A stretch of 64,000 nucleotides of DNA from Tildeniella nuda ZEHNDER 1965/U140. Lineage in GTDB: Bacteria > Cyanobacteriota > Cyanobacteriia > Leptolyngbyales > Leptolyngbyaceae. The stretch lies in the NCBI GenBank assembly GCA_019358895.1, contig JAHHIG010000007.1, positions 124,001-188,000 of the forward strand. The letters are read 5' to 3'. Every line of letters starts with the position of its first letter. The first letter of the stretch is position 1. Made by a program: the position numbers and the translations under genes. The notes beneath the pieces were generated by a model. It was given only the letters and a program-made list of their open reading frames with translations, ran no database searches and was not told the origin of the DNA. Shown here piece by piece: positions 17,267 through 26,193 of this stretch.

Positions 17267-19075
17267 GTGCGTTTCAGCCCCAACCACTCTGTCACCAGGG
17301 CAAACAGACTACAATTTAAAGAGTACGTTCGCTTCAAAAAACTTTACGGTACTCCTGCCTTGAACGTTTCTGTCGATTCATCTCAACCCACCCTCTTCAC
17401 CTTTGATACCATCGAGACAGCGCTGGCTGATCTCAAATGCGGTCGGGCGATCGTTGTCGTCGATGATGAAAACCGCGAGAACGAAGGCGATCTGATTGCC
17501 GCCGCCCAATTTGCCACACCCGACATGATCAACTTTATGGCAGTAGAGGCGCGGGGGTTGATTTGTCTGGCAATGACGGGCGATCGACTGGATGAACTCG
17601 ATCTCCCGCTGATGGTGACCAACAACACAGATAGTAATCAGACTGCTTTCACCGTCAGCATTGATGCCTCCCCCAGCGCAGGTGTGACAACGGGCATTTC
17701 TGCCGAAGACCGCGCTCGCACCATTCAAATTGCCATCAACTCAGCCACACGCCCAAAAGATTTGCGTCGTCCCGGTCATGTGTTTCCGCTGCGTGCCAGA
17801 GAAGGCGGTGTGCTCAAACGGGCAGGGCACACAGAAGCCGCAGTCGATCTGTCACGGTTAGCAGGGCTGCATCCATCCGGTGTTATCTGTGAGATCCAAA
17901 ATGCTGATGGCTCAATGGCGCGTCTGCCTGAACTGATTGAGTATGCCAAGATTCATCAGCTCAAAATTATCAGCATTGCGGATTTGATCAGCTATCGGTT
18001 GGAGCATGAGCGACTCATTCAGCGGGAAGCGATCGCCGACTTGCCGACTGAATTTGGGCATTTCCAAATCTATGCGTACCGCCACACGGTTGATAACACG
18101 GAGCATGTGGCGATCGTCAAAGGTGATCCGTCAACCTTTCACGACGCGCCAGTGATGGTACGTATGCACTCTGAATGCCTGACGGGTGACGCGATCGGCT
18201 CTCTCCGCTGTGACTGCCGAATGCAGCTTCAAGCCGCCCTTAAAATGATTGAAAATGCAGGTCAGGGCGTGGTCGTTTACCTGCGGCAAGAAGGTCGTGG
18301 CATTGGTTTAGTCAACAAGCTCAAAGCCTATTCACTGCAAGATATGGGCTTGGATACGGTGGAAGCGAACGAACATCTGGGCTTTCCGGCTGATCTGCGA
18401 AACTATGGCATGGGCGCTCAAATTCTTAATGATTTAGGCATCCGTCAAATGCGGCTGATCACCAATAATCCCCGCAAAATTGCTGGACTCAAAGGCTACG
18501 AGCTAGAAGTGGTTGAACGAGTGCCGTTGCTCATCGAAGCCACTACTTACAATTCCAGTTATCTAGCGACTAAAGCCGAAAAGTTGGGTCACCTGTTTCT
18601 ACAGACCTATTTGGTCACAGTGGCGATTCGCTGGCAAGCCACCGCCGACACGGTTACAGAGCGCTACGATCGCCTGCAAAAGCTACGTTATGTAGCAAAA
18701 GCACACGACCTGCTGCTGCAAGAAGAAGTGCGCCCTGTCGCTAAGGCGCTGTTTGGCAACTCAGCGCTTATTGTCCATCTGGGCTTTGACCAACCGCTCT
18801 TGGGCAAGCCGGATTGGTATCAATCGCCAGAACACCCGTATGTGCAGGCGATCGCCAAAATTCTGGATAGCCTTGCTGCCTTGCCTAACCTGCAAAAGCT
18901 CGAATTTATCGTGTCTCCTGGCACCGATCCATTGATCGGTTTACAGGTGCAGCTCGATCGTCAGATGTTCTCATTTAACCAGAAGCCCTCCAGCCTTAGC
19001 GATAGACTGCAAACACAAACCATTTATAGCTTCACAGCCGATCTGGACATTGGGCAAACTAGCGAGAGTCATTAA
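17267..19075 (+). CDS. ribBA: bifunctional DHBP synthase / GTP cyclohydrolase II
   Basis: A 602-residue riboflavin-synthesis enzyme. The DHBP synthase half (about 46-252) has [11 protein letters not shown] and [10 protein letters not shown]; it makes 3,4-dihydroxybutanone phosphate from ribulose 5-phosphate. The cyclohydrolase II half (about 255-425) has zinc ligands C304, C315 and C317 and the RQEGRGIGL motif; it opens GTP. About 170 further residues with no recognised domain follow, an extension seen in cyanobacterial RibBA. No ATG lies between the GTG at 17267 and the first domain. The GTG has a GGAGGGG stretch about 16 bases upstream, a wide spacing, so a TTG near 17360 is an alternative start. 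Confidence 0.95.
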   Translation: MRFSPNHSVTRANRLQFKEYVRFKKLYGTPALNVSVDSSQPTLFTFDTIETALADLKCGRAIVVVDDENRENEGDLIAAAQFATPDMINFMAVEARGLICLAMTGDRLDELDLPLMVTNNTDSNQTAFTVSIDASPSAGVTTGISAEDRARTIQIAINSATRPKDLRRPGHVFPLRAREGGVLKRAGHTEAAVDLSRLAGLHPSGVICEIQNADGSMARLPELIEYAKIHQLKIISIADLISYRLEHERLIQREAIADLPTEFGHFQIYAYRHTVDNTEHVAIVKGDPSTFHDAPVMVRMHSECLTGDAIGSLRCDCRMQLQAALKMIENAGQGVVVYLRQEGRGIGLVNKLKAYSLQDMGLDTVEANEHLGFPADLRNYGMGAQILNDLGIRQMRLITNNPRKIAGLKGYELEVVERVPLLIEATTYNSSYLATKAEKLGHLFLQTYLVTVAIRWQATADTVTERYDRLQKLRYVAKAHDLLLQEEVRPVAKALFGNSALIVHLGFDQPLLGKPDWYQSPEHPYVQAIAKILDSLAALPNLQKLEFIVSPGTDPLIGLQVQLDRQMFSFNQKPSSLSDRLQTQTIYSFTADLDIGQTSESH

Positions 19076-19168
19076 GCTGACGCAGAAACCGAGTTTTTTA
19101 ACGAGAAGATGCCGCCGAAAAGCTCGATCGCCTTTAAATACCCGCAGAAATGATGCATTTTGACTAAG

Positions 19169-19232
19169 ACCTCGGAGGTTTAAGCCACTAGGTTAGTCAC
19201 GATGCTTGATTCTTGGTTGAAACCTCCGAGGT
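19169..19232. repeat. inverted pair of ACCTCGGAGGTTT elements
   Basis: ACCTCGGAGGTTT (19169-19181) and AAACCTCCGAGGT (19220-19232) are exact reverse complements, and each arm is itself a near-palindrome. Such repeats are typical of cyanobacterial extragenic palindromes. It may also stop transcription from ribBA. Confidence 0.7.
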
Positions 19233-19364
19233 TTGCGTAAGCCCTTGCGATGTTTCGTTAGCTTGGAGTGTCCCTCAATCATTTGCAACCAAGATTCAAT
19301 CATTTAGCGATCGATTTTTAGTTATACCAATCCTACAAAATCGCCCTACAGATTCGTTCTTGCT

Positions 19365-19443
<79 letters not shown>

Positions 19444-19739
19444 CAGCCGAAGCTTGTTTGTGTAGCCACAGTTTAGTGAAATGGTATTACCTTCTGGCTC
19501 TTGACTTGTGACTCCTGAAACCAAGCTATTTCTTACTGCTTAAAGAGGATTGCCAACCGTCAGAACATTGGTTGATCCTTGCTTTTACGTTTTCAGCAAA
19601 AGTTATCGTTCAACTCAGGGAAAACTCATTTTTTCTAGCTGATTGCGCTTAGAGTGAAGCGATAGAACAATTTTGTCACGTTACAGCCAGGTAAAGGAAA
19701 TGCGTCAGTGTTTGCCTTACCTACTCCAGGAGCAATAGG

Positions 19740-20417
19740 ATGGCAGCCCATATTCTTTTAGTCGAAGATGAAGTTAAGTTAGCTCGCTTTGTGGAATTGG
19801 AATTGAGCAGCGAAGGCTATCGCGTCAGTGTTGCGCATGATGGCATGTCGGGGCTATCTCTGGCGCGTGAGTCTGAACCAGATTTAGCCATTCTGGATTG
19901 GATGCTGCCTGGATTGACGGGTGTGGAGCTATGCCGACGTTTGCGCGCAACGGGCAGCAAAGTGCCTGTTATTTTGTTGACCGCGCGGGATGAAGTCGGC
20001 GATCGCGTCACAGGGCTAGATGCAGGTGCGGATGATTATGTCGTCAAACCCTTCAGCATTGAGGAACTGCTGGCAAGAATTCGTGCTCATTTGCGTCGCA
20101 CCCAGGAAGCAGACGAAGACGTAGCGCAATTTGAAGATCTCAGCCTCAATCGTCGTACTCGTGAAGTGCGTCGGGGTGAACGATCGATCGATCTCACGGC
20201 AAAAGAGTTTGATTTACTAGAATACCTGTTAAACCATCCCCGTCAGGTTTATACGCGCGACCAGATTCTCGAAAAGGTTTGGGGTTACGACTTTATGGGC
20301 GACTCCAACATCATCGAAGTGTATGTCCGCTATCTGCGCCTGAAATTAGAAGAGAAGGGTGAAAAGCGGTTGATCCACACTGTAAGAGGCGTGGGATACG
20401 CCTTGCGAGAGCAGTAG
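19740..20417 (+). CDS. OmpR/PhoB-family response regulator
   Basis: A 225-residue two-domain regulator. The receiver (about 1-118) has VEDE at 8-11, AILDWMLPG with the phospho-acceptor Asp, LLTARD and the VVKPF Lys. The winged helix (about 128-224) shows [12 protein letters not shown], the recognition segment [15 protein letters not shown] and [15 protein letters not shown] lies 7 bases before the ATG. No histidine kinase is adjacent. A peroxiredoxin fusion follows 26 bp later on the same strand and may be co-transcribed, pointing to redox-linked control. It could be a known cyanobacterial Rre protein, but the sequence alone does not settle which. Confidence 0.93.
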   Translation: MAAHILLVEDEVKLARFVELELSSEGYRVSVAHDGMSGLSLARESEPDLAILDWMLPGLTGVELCRRLRATGSKVPVILLTARDEVGDRVTGLDAGADDYVVKPFSIEELLARIRAHLRRTQEADEDVAQFEDLSLNRRTREVRRGERSIDLTAKEFDLLEYLLNHPRQVYTRDQILEKVWGYDFMGDSNIIEVYVRYLRLKLEEKGEKRLIHTVRGVGYALREQ

Positions 20418-20443
20418 AAATAAGACGTGCAGAAGCAGTAAAG

Positions 20444-21274
20444 ATGACAACGAATCTTCAAGTGGGCGATCGCTTTCCCAACGTAGCGTTGCCAAACCAT
20501 CAAAAGGAACTCACGCAGTTGTCCCAATTCACGCAGCCTGGATTGATCGATCAAAAGCTGGGCTTTTTGGATGGTTATCCCTTGATTGTGGTGTTTTACA
20601 GAGGCTTCTTTTGTCCCCGCGATCGTCAGCAGTTTCGTCAACTGGTGCAGTTTCAAGATGAACTGATGGTCAACTATGGCAAACTGGCTGCCATCAGCGC
20701 TGATCCGCCGCTTGTGCAGGCTGCTTTTCGCGCAGGCTTGGGGGCACAGTGGCAATTCTTAGCCGATGAACAGCGAGAAGTCATTAAACAAATTAACATT
20801 CTCGACGAAACAGAAGGTGAGTATGCCGATCGCGCTCAGCCTTATACGTTTGTCCTTCGTTCTGACCTCAGCATCTACAAAATCTACAACGGCTGGTTTT
20901 TTGTCGGCAGACCAACCCTTGAAGAACTGCGACACGATTTGCGTACCTTGATGGAAACGCGATCGGACTACCGCTACGAGGCATATAACACTCCAGATGT
21001 GAAACAGATTCGTATTCCCCAGCAGGCATGGGCAGAGGGCGCACCGACCCTGGGTGCAAATGGGCTACCCGTCGAGCAAGGGATTGTACGCTGGTTTGAT
21101 CTGCAATCAGGCAACGGCGCTATTGCTAAAGACGGCACGGACGATGAAATTTTCTTTAATTTCACAGCTATTCCCGGTGAGGGCTATCGCACTCTGAAGC
21201 CAGGAAGTCGAGTCAAGTTTGAACTGGTTGACAGCAACACTGGTTTGACCGCTCGTAATATTCAAACAGAATGA
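20444..21274 (+). CDS. peroxiredoxin-like protein with C-terminal cold-shock-like domain
   Basis: A 276-residue protein. Residues about 5-185 are an AhpC/TSA-type thioredoxin fold with FYRGFFCPRD, giving Cys57 as the likely peroxidatic residue. No second resolving Cys is seen, so it would work as a 1-Cys type or with a partner. Residues about 213-276 resemble a cold-shock domain: GIVRWFD at the start, GNGAI and EIFFNF in the places of RNP1 and RNP2, and VKFEL near the end. RNP1 lacks its usual aromatic residues, so nucleic-acid binding may be weak. It follows the OmpR regulator by 26 bp and is likely in its operon. Redoxin function is well supported; RNA or DNA binding is inference. Confidence 0.85.
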   Translation: MTTNLQVGDRFPNVALPNHQKELTQLSQFTQPGLIDQKLGFLDGYPLIVVFYRGFFCPRDRQQFRQLVQFQDELMVNYGKLAAISADPPLVQAAFRAGLGAQWQFLADEQREVIKQINILDETEGEYADRAQPYTFVLRSDLSIYKIYNGWFFVGRPTLEELRHDLRTLMETRSDYRYEAYNTPDVKQIRIPQQAWAEGAPTLGANGLPVEQGIVRWFDLQSGNGAIAKDGTDDEIFFNFTAIPGEGYRTLKPGSRVKFELVDSNTGLTARNIQTE

Positions 21275-21316
21275 CGTTTAGTGAAGCGATCGCTCCATCC
21301 AGCTCGAAACGAGAAC

Positions 21317-21607
21317 TTACCACTTACTGTAAGCCTGAGAAACGCTTTTCCAGGGAGCATTGCCTTCAAACAAGACTTGTCGCAACGTTTGAGGTACACG
21401 GCTCACCTGATGCACGATTTGATCGGGACTCACGCCAAAAAGAACAATTAAAATCAGGGAGGCAATGATGCCGATCGCGGCGATCGAAAGTGCCGCTCGA
21501 AAGGTGATTTGCACCAACGTTAATAGCCAACCAAACAGTGGAATGGCGACCAGAATTGCAAGCAAAAGAATCACAAGATTGAGCGGTTCTCGAATGAGTT
21601 CATCCAT
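21317..21607 (-). CDS. small membrane protein of unknown function
   Basis: 96 residues with two predicted helices (about 9-33 and 37-57) and a soluble C-terminal tail (DQIVHQVSRVPQTLRQ). No family is recognised with confidence. It is the last gene of a - strand group running from 24254 to 21317 and lies 26 bp after the DUF4079 gene. It is convergent with the peroxiredoxin fusion. Confidence 0.7.
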   Translation of the reverse strand: MDELIREPLNLVILLLAILVAIPLFGWLLTLVQITFRAALSIAAIGIIASLILIVLFGVSPDQIVHQVSRVPQTLRQVLFEGNAPWKSVSQAYSKW

Positions 21608-21633
21608 AGGTCTGAGTGTTCAATAGCAGCGCG

Positions 21634-22167
21634 TTAGGCAGTTTTAAGCATCTCGCCGATCATTTTTTGCACAATCTGTAGCCCTGTCACCGTTTGAGCG
21701 AGAAAGCAACCGAGGACTAACGTTGTAAATGTGATGTGCAGCAGCCTTGCCCATTCCTTACCCTGCTGCATGAGAGGGACAAACATCGCTGCGAGTGCCG
21801 CAAAGCAGATGGTACTCAAGCCAACGAGCAAATGTGGACTAACAAACAGTTTGTGGTACAGCAAATAGGTTGCACCCATACCACCAACCGCTCCCATCAC
21901 CCAAACTGTCAGCAACAGTGCGCCTAGCTGAAAGTGCCGCTGATTGTATTTCTCCTTAATCATCTGCTTGCGGGTTTCGGCATCAGCACTGCGGGTACGC
22001 CTGACTAACAAACCCAAATACAACGCGTAAAAGGCTGCCAGCAGAGCACCCAGCATCAAGACTGGATGCGTAAACGAAATGACCGCTTTTAAGAAAGGCG
22101 AAAATTCAGTGTTCATGGGCTGCGGTGCGACTAGATGAGCAAGCCGCATGGGAAGAAAAGCAATCAT
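21634..22167 (-). CDS. DUF4079 family membrane protein
   Basis: 177 residues with four predicted helices (about 28-52, 76-100, 108-130 and 140-165) and His residues in or near helices, as in cytochrome b561-like folds. The pattern FxHPxLM...YNQRHFQLG matches DUF4079, a family common in cyanobacteria and plastids with no settled role. The ATG at 22167 leaves 6 bp to the stop of the upstream gene; ATGs at 22149 and 22116 are alternatives. Confidence 0.8.
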   Translation of the reverse strand: MIAFLPMRLAHLVAPQPMNTEFSPFLKAVISFTHPVLMLGALLAAFYALYLGLLVRRTRSADAETRKQMIKEKYNQRHFQLGALLLTVWVMGAVGGMGATYLLYHKLFVSPHLLVGLSTICFAALAAMFVPLMQQGKEWARLLHITFTTLVLGCFLAQTVTGLQIVQKMIGEMLKTA

Positions 22168-22173
22168 TGCACC

Positions 22174-22785
22174 TTACTCTGCCACGTTGCTCTCGATCGC
22201 GTTGAGCGCTTCAGTTGCCTTTTCACCCACTGGAGTAGGCGCTGCTTTGGCGGCTGCCTTCTCTTCCGCCAGTTTCATTTTGGCGCTAATTTTCTGGCTA
22301 ATTTCTTCTGCGGTTGGCATCATTGCCCCTTTCTCTTTCGCCATTTTCATCTTGGCATTAATCTTGTCGCTAATGGCTTCTGGCGTGGGCATGAAGTCTT
22401 TCTTGGAGAAAAGCCCCTTCTTCTGTTCGGGTGTCAGCGTCGCAAGAATGTCCTTCTTGGGCAGTGACTTAAACGCCATAGCAAGCTTCGTCTTCTGGTC
22501 AATGGACAGCGCCAGTTTCTTGAACGCTTTACGGAGACTGACCTTTTCATCAACAATCTCAGCCTGAAGTCGATCGCGCTGTTCAGGGCTTAAAATGCTC
22601 TCAAACTGAGGCAAGATCTGGTTTTTGACTTGCTCAAGGATTGCGTCAGGAGAGGCAGTTGTTTCAGCACCCAGTAGTGGCAACAGCCCTGCTACAGCAG
22701 GTTGCATCTGGGCAACGCCAACCGCACCCACGAGGCTGAGCGTCATGATGGCACAGGCAACAATCGTGATCAAGAGGCGTTTCAT
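22174..22785 (-). CDS. exported Spy/CpxP-like helical protein
   Basis: 203 residues with a signal peptide (MKRLLITIVACAIMTLSLVG, cleavage near AVAG). The mature part is helical and charged. It has two LTPEQ-type motifs, LSPEQRDRL and LTPEQKKGL, as in periplasmic LTxxQ proteins such as Spy. An internal duplication follows: MPTPEAISDKINAKMKMA and MPTAEEISQKISAKMKLA. The tail is rich in Ala and Lys. A periplasmic chaperone or stress role is possible by analogy, but the match is to motifs only. Confidence 0.7.
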   Translation of the reverse strand: MKRLLITIVACAIMTLSLVGAVGVAQMQPAVAGLLPLLGAETTASPDAILEQVKNQILPQFESILSPEQRDRLQAEIVDEKVSLRKAFKKLALSIDQKTKLAMAFKSLPKKDILATLTPEQKKGLFSKKDFMPTPEAISDKINAKMKMAKEKGAMMPTAEEISQKISAKMKLAEEKAAAKAAPTPVGEKATEALNAIESNVAE

Positions 22786-22842
22786 CGGCGGTTTCCTTAC
22801 TTATTGAAACTTACTTGTTAAAACAATGGTAGCTGACAGCAA

Positions 22843-23631
22843 TCAGTGATCCAGTCTTGGCGCAGGTTCGTGCTGCAGGTAAGCCGCGATCGCCAGGGTA
22901 GAAATCACCAGTAATGGAAAGACCAGACTCCACCAGGATTCTGACAGCAACACAAAAAACGCGGCTGCAAAGCCACCCAGCGCAAAGCCTGCAATGACCG
23001 GAACAAAACGCCCCATCCGCTCTAGTGCCTCCGCCGCTTCCAGCTTTGTTAACTCACTAGGAGGTGATAGCTTGGCGCTCAAAAACTGTACCAGATCGAT
23101 CGTCAGTTGCGTGGTATTGCCCGTCATCACCGTGGTTGGAATATAGCTCTTGAACACGCCTTTTGACTCTTTCATCAGCGCATTTTGAATTGCCATTGCC
23201 ACCACCCCTGCCATGCCGATCGGCAGAATATATTCTTCCTGTACATCCAGCAGCAAAGCGGGTGAAAGATTGGTGCCAATGATTAGAAAAATGCTAAGCG
23301 CGATCGCTTCTGCCGTTAGTAGCACGGCAAATACAGACCACTGCTTACCACGGGCGTAACGCGCCAGTAGAGACGTTAACGCCACAGTCAGCATAAAGGT
23401 TGGTAACATCAACAGGCGCGTAATGGTCGTGCCTTCATCAGCGGCGACAAACGACGATCCTGCTAAAGCAATGTTGCCTGTTACATGGGCAGTGAAAATG
23501 CCAAATAAAATAATAAAGGCAGAGGTGTCAACAAACCCTGCGACCCAACTCAGCAAGAAACCAGCAGGTCCGTCGCTGATGAGAAACGCACTCAGGCTAA
23601 ACGATGGCTCGTTACGTGGAACGACAGTCAT
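22843..23631 (-). CDS. DUF1275 (YoaK-like) membrane protein
   Basis: 262 residues with about six helices. The N-terminal helix region has SWVAGFVDTSAFIILFGIFTAH with TGN soon after, and VMTGNTTQLTIDL recurs later; both are characteristic of DUF1275. The family is of unknown function in the inner membrane, and transport has been suggested. Same strand as the exported proteins on either side, with a 57-bp gap to the next. Confidence 0.88.
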   Translation of the reverse strand: MTVVPRNEPSFSLSAFLISDGPAGFLLSWVAGFVDTSAFIILFGIFTAHVTGNIALAGSSFVAADEGTTITRLLMLPTFMLTVALTSLLARYARGKQWSVFAVLLTAEAIALSIFLIIGTNLSPALLLDVQEEYILPIGMAGVVAMAIQNALMKESKGVFKSYIPTTVMTGNTTQLTIDLVQFLSAKLSPPSELTKLEAAEALERMGRFVPVIAGFALGGFAAAFFVLLSESWWSLVFPLLVISTLAIAAYLQHEPAPRLDH

Positions 23632-23750
23632 TGCTCTTCCTTGCTCAGAGGCAATAGGGTGCTTTGAGAATGAATAGCGCCTGATAGCATTGAGACGGCG
23701 GTAGACGACTCAGACTGAGTGCGCTCAAGAGCGATCGACAAGGCAGAAAC

Positions 23751-24254
23751 CTACGAGGCAGCGCTCGCCTCAGGCGTTGTCTTCAACTTTTCTGCTTCTG
23801 CTTTAGCGGCTGCTTTCGCCTTTTTTGCCTCTAATTTAGCTGCGTCTTTGGCGGCTTTTGCTTCGGCTTTGGCGGCTTCTTTCGCGGCTTTCGCTTCCGC
23901 CTTCAACTTTTTGGCTGCCTCTTTGGCTTCTGCTTTAGCCTTTTTGGCGGCTGCCTTTTCCGCTTCCTTCAGCTTTTTGGCTTCTGCCTTTACGGTCTCT
24001 TCTGCTGCGTCTTCAGCCACTTGCGCGTCTTTTGCCGCTGCTGCTTGATCCACAACCGGATCATCGGCAACGACTGCTGCATCTGCTAACAAGCCAGACT
24101 CGCCGACGATGACTTGCGGCTGACTGAGCACTACAAAGCTTGAATCACCAGGAGCGATCGCTCCTGCAAAACCGGGGTAGCCAATGACAGTGCCCAGCAA
24201 CAGTACAAACGACAGCACAAAGGCACTCAATCTACGGGTAACAAATTTGAGCAT
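23751..24254 (-). CDS. exported Ala/Lys-rich helical protein
   Basis: The ATG at 24254 gives 167 residues (an in-frame ATG at 24272 adds six). A signal peptide (KFVTRRLSAFVLSFVLLLG, cleavage near AGA) precedes a short acidic segment. About 100 residues of Ala, Lys and Glu repeats (AEAKAAKEAAKAEAK style) then form a long predicted helix like histone H1 or TolA linkers. No family is recognised. It could bind acidic surfaces or span the periplasm. Composition makes database matches unreliable. Confidence 0.7.
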   Translation of the reverse strand: MLKFVTRRLSAFVLSFVLLLGTVIGYPGFAGAIAPGDSSFVVLSQPQVIVGESGLLADAAVVADDPVVDQAAAAKDAQVAEDAAEETVKAEAKKLKEAEKAAAKKAKAEAKEAAKKLKAEAKAAKEAAKAEAKAAKDAAKLEAKKAKAAAKAEAEKLKTTPEASAAS

Positions 24255-24429
24255 GACTCTCTCCAATAACAATGACTAACAAGCGACTCAGATGCTGATC
24301 ACGATACCAGTTTACAGTTCACGATCGAAGAATCTGCTCACCCTGATAACAAAGCTTGGTGCCATCAGGACAGACTTTCGGAATGTGACCGAGCGATCGA
24401 TACCACGACCTGGCAGGGCGGCAACGTGT

Positions 24430-25890
24430 CTAGACATCCGCAACCCCTGCATTTTCTGACACGGCGGCATCCGTCTGCGTTGAGGGCTGGGGTAGCAACC
24501 AACTGAGCAAGATGGCAGTTAAACCACCGGTCGAAGTAGCAGAAGCAAACATATTTTTGATGAGGGCAGGCTGATTGTTAAACAACTCGGGTACGAACAC
24601 CACACCTAACCCCAGCGCTAACGAAACGGCAATGATAATCGTGGCACGACGATCGAGAGTTTCAGAGGCAATAATCTTGACTCCAGCTACCGCGATCGAA
24701 CCGAACATGACCGTCGTTGCGCCACCAAGAACAGGCTGAGGAATGGACTGAAACGCACCGCTGACAATGGGCAACAGTCCTAGCAGCGCCAGAATGCCTG
24801 CCACAAAAAAGCCCACATAGCGACTACCCACCCCTGTCATTTGGATAACGCCTGTGTTTTGGCTGAAGGTGGTGATGGGAAAGGTATTGAGCAATGCTGC
24901 TAGAGACGAGTTCAAACCGTCTGCCAGCACTCCAGCTTTAATCCGGCGAACATAAACGGGACCCGTGATGGGTTCTTTAGACACCATAGAAGTGGCAGTC
25001 ATGTCACCCACCGATTCAATGGCAGTCAGCGGATAGAGAATGAGAAAGGGAATCAAGGCACTGAACTCAAAACTCATACCGTAGCGGAAGGGCACAGGCA
25101 AGCTGACGATCGAGAGTTTGCTGAAAATGCTGAAATCAACCATGCCCATGAAGGCAGAGACGACATAACCCACGAATAAGCCAATCGCGATCGCGCCCAT
25201 CCGCACATATTGATTCTTCGCCAGCGTCAAAATGATCACGATCAAAAAGACCCCAAAGCCGAGTGCCATATTCTGAGCATTGGCAAATGTATTCGCCTTT
25301 AATGCCGCTGTGCCACCCGCCATACTGGTAATGCCTGTTTTGAGCAGACTCAGTCCAATGAGCATGACCAACGTTCCCGACACGATCGGCGTGACGATTT
25401 TGCTCAACAGATGCAAAAAGCGGCTCAACATCACATTCGCAAACGCACCAAAAAAGCAAACGCCGAAAATTAGCGACAGCGCCTGTTCGGGTGTCCTTCC
25501 GGCTTGAATCGCCGTGCCTCCTACGCCCAAAATGGCACCCAGAAAGGCAAAACTAGTGCCCTGCAAGCTGAGTAAACCTGAGCCGACAGGACCAAACGTT
25601 TTGCATTGAATAAAGGTGCAAATACCAGAGGCAAGCAGCGACATACTGATGATGAAACTGGTGTTAGCCGCATCAAGCCCCAGGCTGGTACAAATGATCA
25701 GCGGCGGTGTCACAATGCCGACAAACGCGGCTAAAACGTGCTGCACAGCGACAAAAAACGACTCGACCACGGGTGGTCTGTCATATAGCCCATAGATCAG
25801 TTCCGAACTGGTTGCCCCTAGATCTGGAAAACCTTCAGCCTCAGCTAAACCAGATTCCCGCAAAGTACTACTCTCTTCTCGCTGTGCCAT
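24430..25890 (-). CDS. nucleobase:cation symporter-2 (uracil/xanthine permease)
   Basis: 486 residues, 12-14 helices. The NAT signature appears as QNTGVIQMTGVGSR, and the N-terminal YGLYDRPP and QHVLAAFVGIVTPPLII are typical of the xanthine/urate branch. It imports a purine or pyrimidine base with protons across the inner membrane; xanthine or uric acid is more likely than uracil by the QN-T-G form, but specificity is not proven. The leader holds a GTATACCGTATAC palindrome (25988-26000). The porin gene lies upstream on the same strand with about 300 bp between. Confidence 0.92.
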   Translation of the reverse strand: MAQREESSTLRESGLAEAEGFPDLGATSSELIYGLYDRPPVVESFFVAVQHVLAAFVGIVTPPLIICTSLGLDAANTSFIISMSLLASGICTFIQCKTFGPVGSGLLSLQGTSFAFLGAILGVGGTAIQAGRTPEQALSLIFGVCFFGAFANVMLSRFLHLLSKIVTPIVSGTLVMLIGLSLLKTGITSMAGGTAALKANTFANAQNMALGFGVFLIVIILTLAKNQYVRMGAIAIGLFVGYVVSAFMGMVDFSIFSKLSIVSLPVPFRYGMSFEFSALIPFLILYPLTAIESVGDMTATSMVSKEPITGPVYVRRIKAGVLADGLNSSLAALLNTFPITTFSQNTGVIQMTGVGSRYVGFFVAGILALLGLLPIVSGAFQSIPQPVLGGATTVMFGSIAVAGVKIIASETLDRRATIIIAVSLALGLGVVFVPELFNNQPALIKNMFASATSTGGLTAILLSWLLPQPSTQTDAAVSENAGVADV

Positions 25891-25987
25891 GTTTTTACGA
25901 TCGCCCCCTTAAACTTCCCTAACGTTGCTCAAAGCCAACTAGTGATCACCTTGACTGATGCAATCTCTGTGCTGCTCACAAATTCTT

Positions 25988-26000
25988 GTATACCGTATAC
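25988..26000 (-). promoter_or_regulatory. candidate operator upstream of the permease
   Basis: GTATAC-C-GTATAC, two palindromic hexamers, lies 98 bp before the permease start and is followed on the + strand by GATAGTCAG. A similar GATAGTGAG follows CATACAA in the porin leader (28176-28191). Such sites suit a dimeric repressor, possibly GntR-type. The gap 25891-26193 holds nothing else clear. Confidence 0.45.
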
Positions 26001-26193
26001 GATAGTCAGTCTAGTGACAGATTAGTGTGTATGGTGCTACAAACTCCTCCCTCTACAGTAAGGTTGCTTGCTATCTTGCCCATGTCTCTGGCACTTAAGG
26101 AGTAGTGCTTTTAACACTTTTGCTTTGTGATGGGTCTATTTCCCGCTCCGATATGCCTCTTTGCGAGACGAGTTGCGGCTTTACGCTTTCTAG

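Noticed and set aside
19740-20417. Assignment of the OmpR regulator to NrrA, RpaB or NblR
   Set aside because: Response regulators of this family are too similar to name without a phylogeny.
25891-25987. Purine or xanthine riboswitch upstream of the nucleobase permease
   Set aside because: No conserved three-way junction or xanthine-motif core was seen; the palindrome at 25988 fits a protein operator better.
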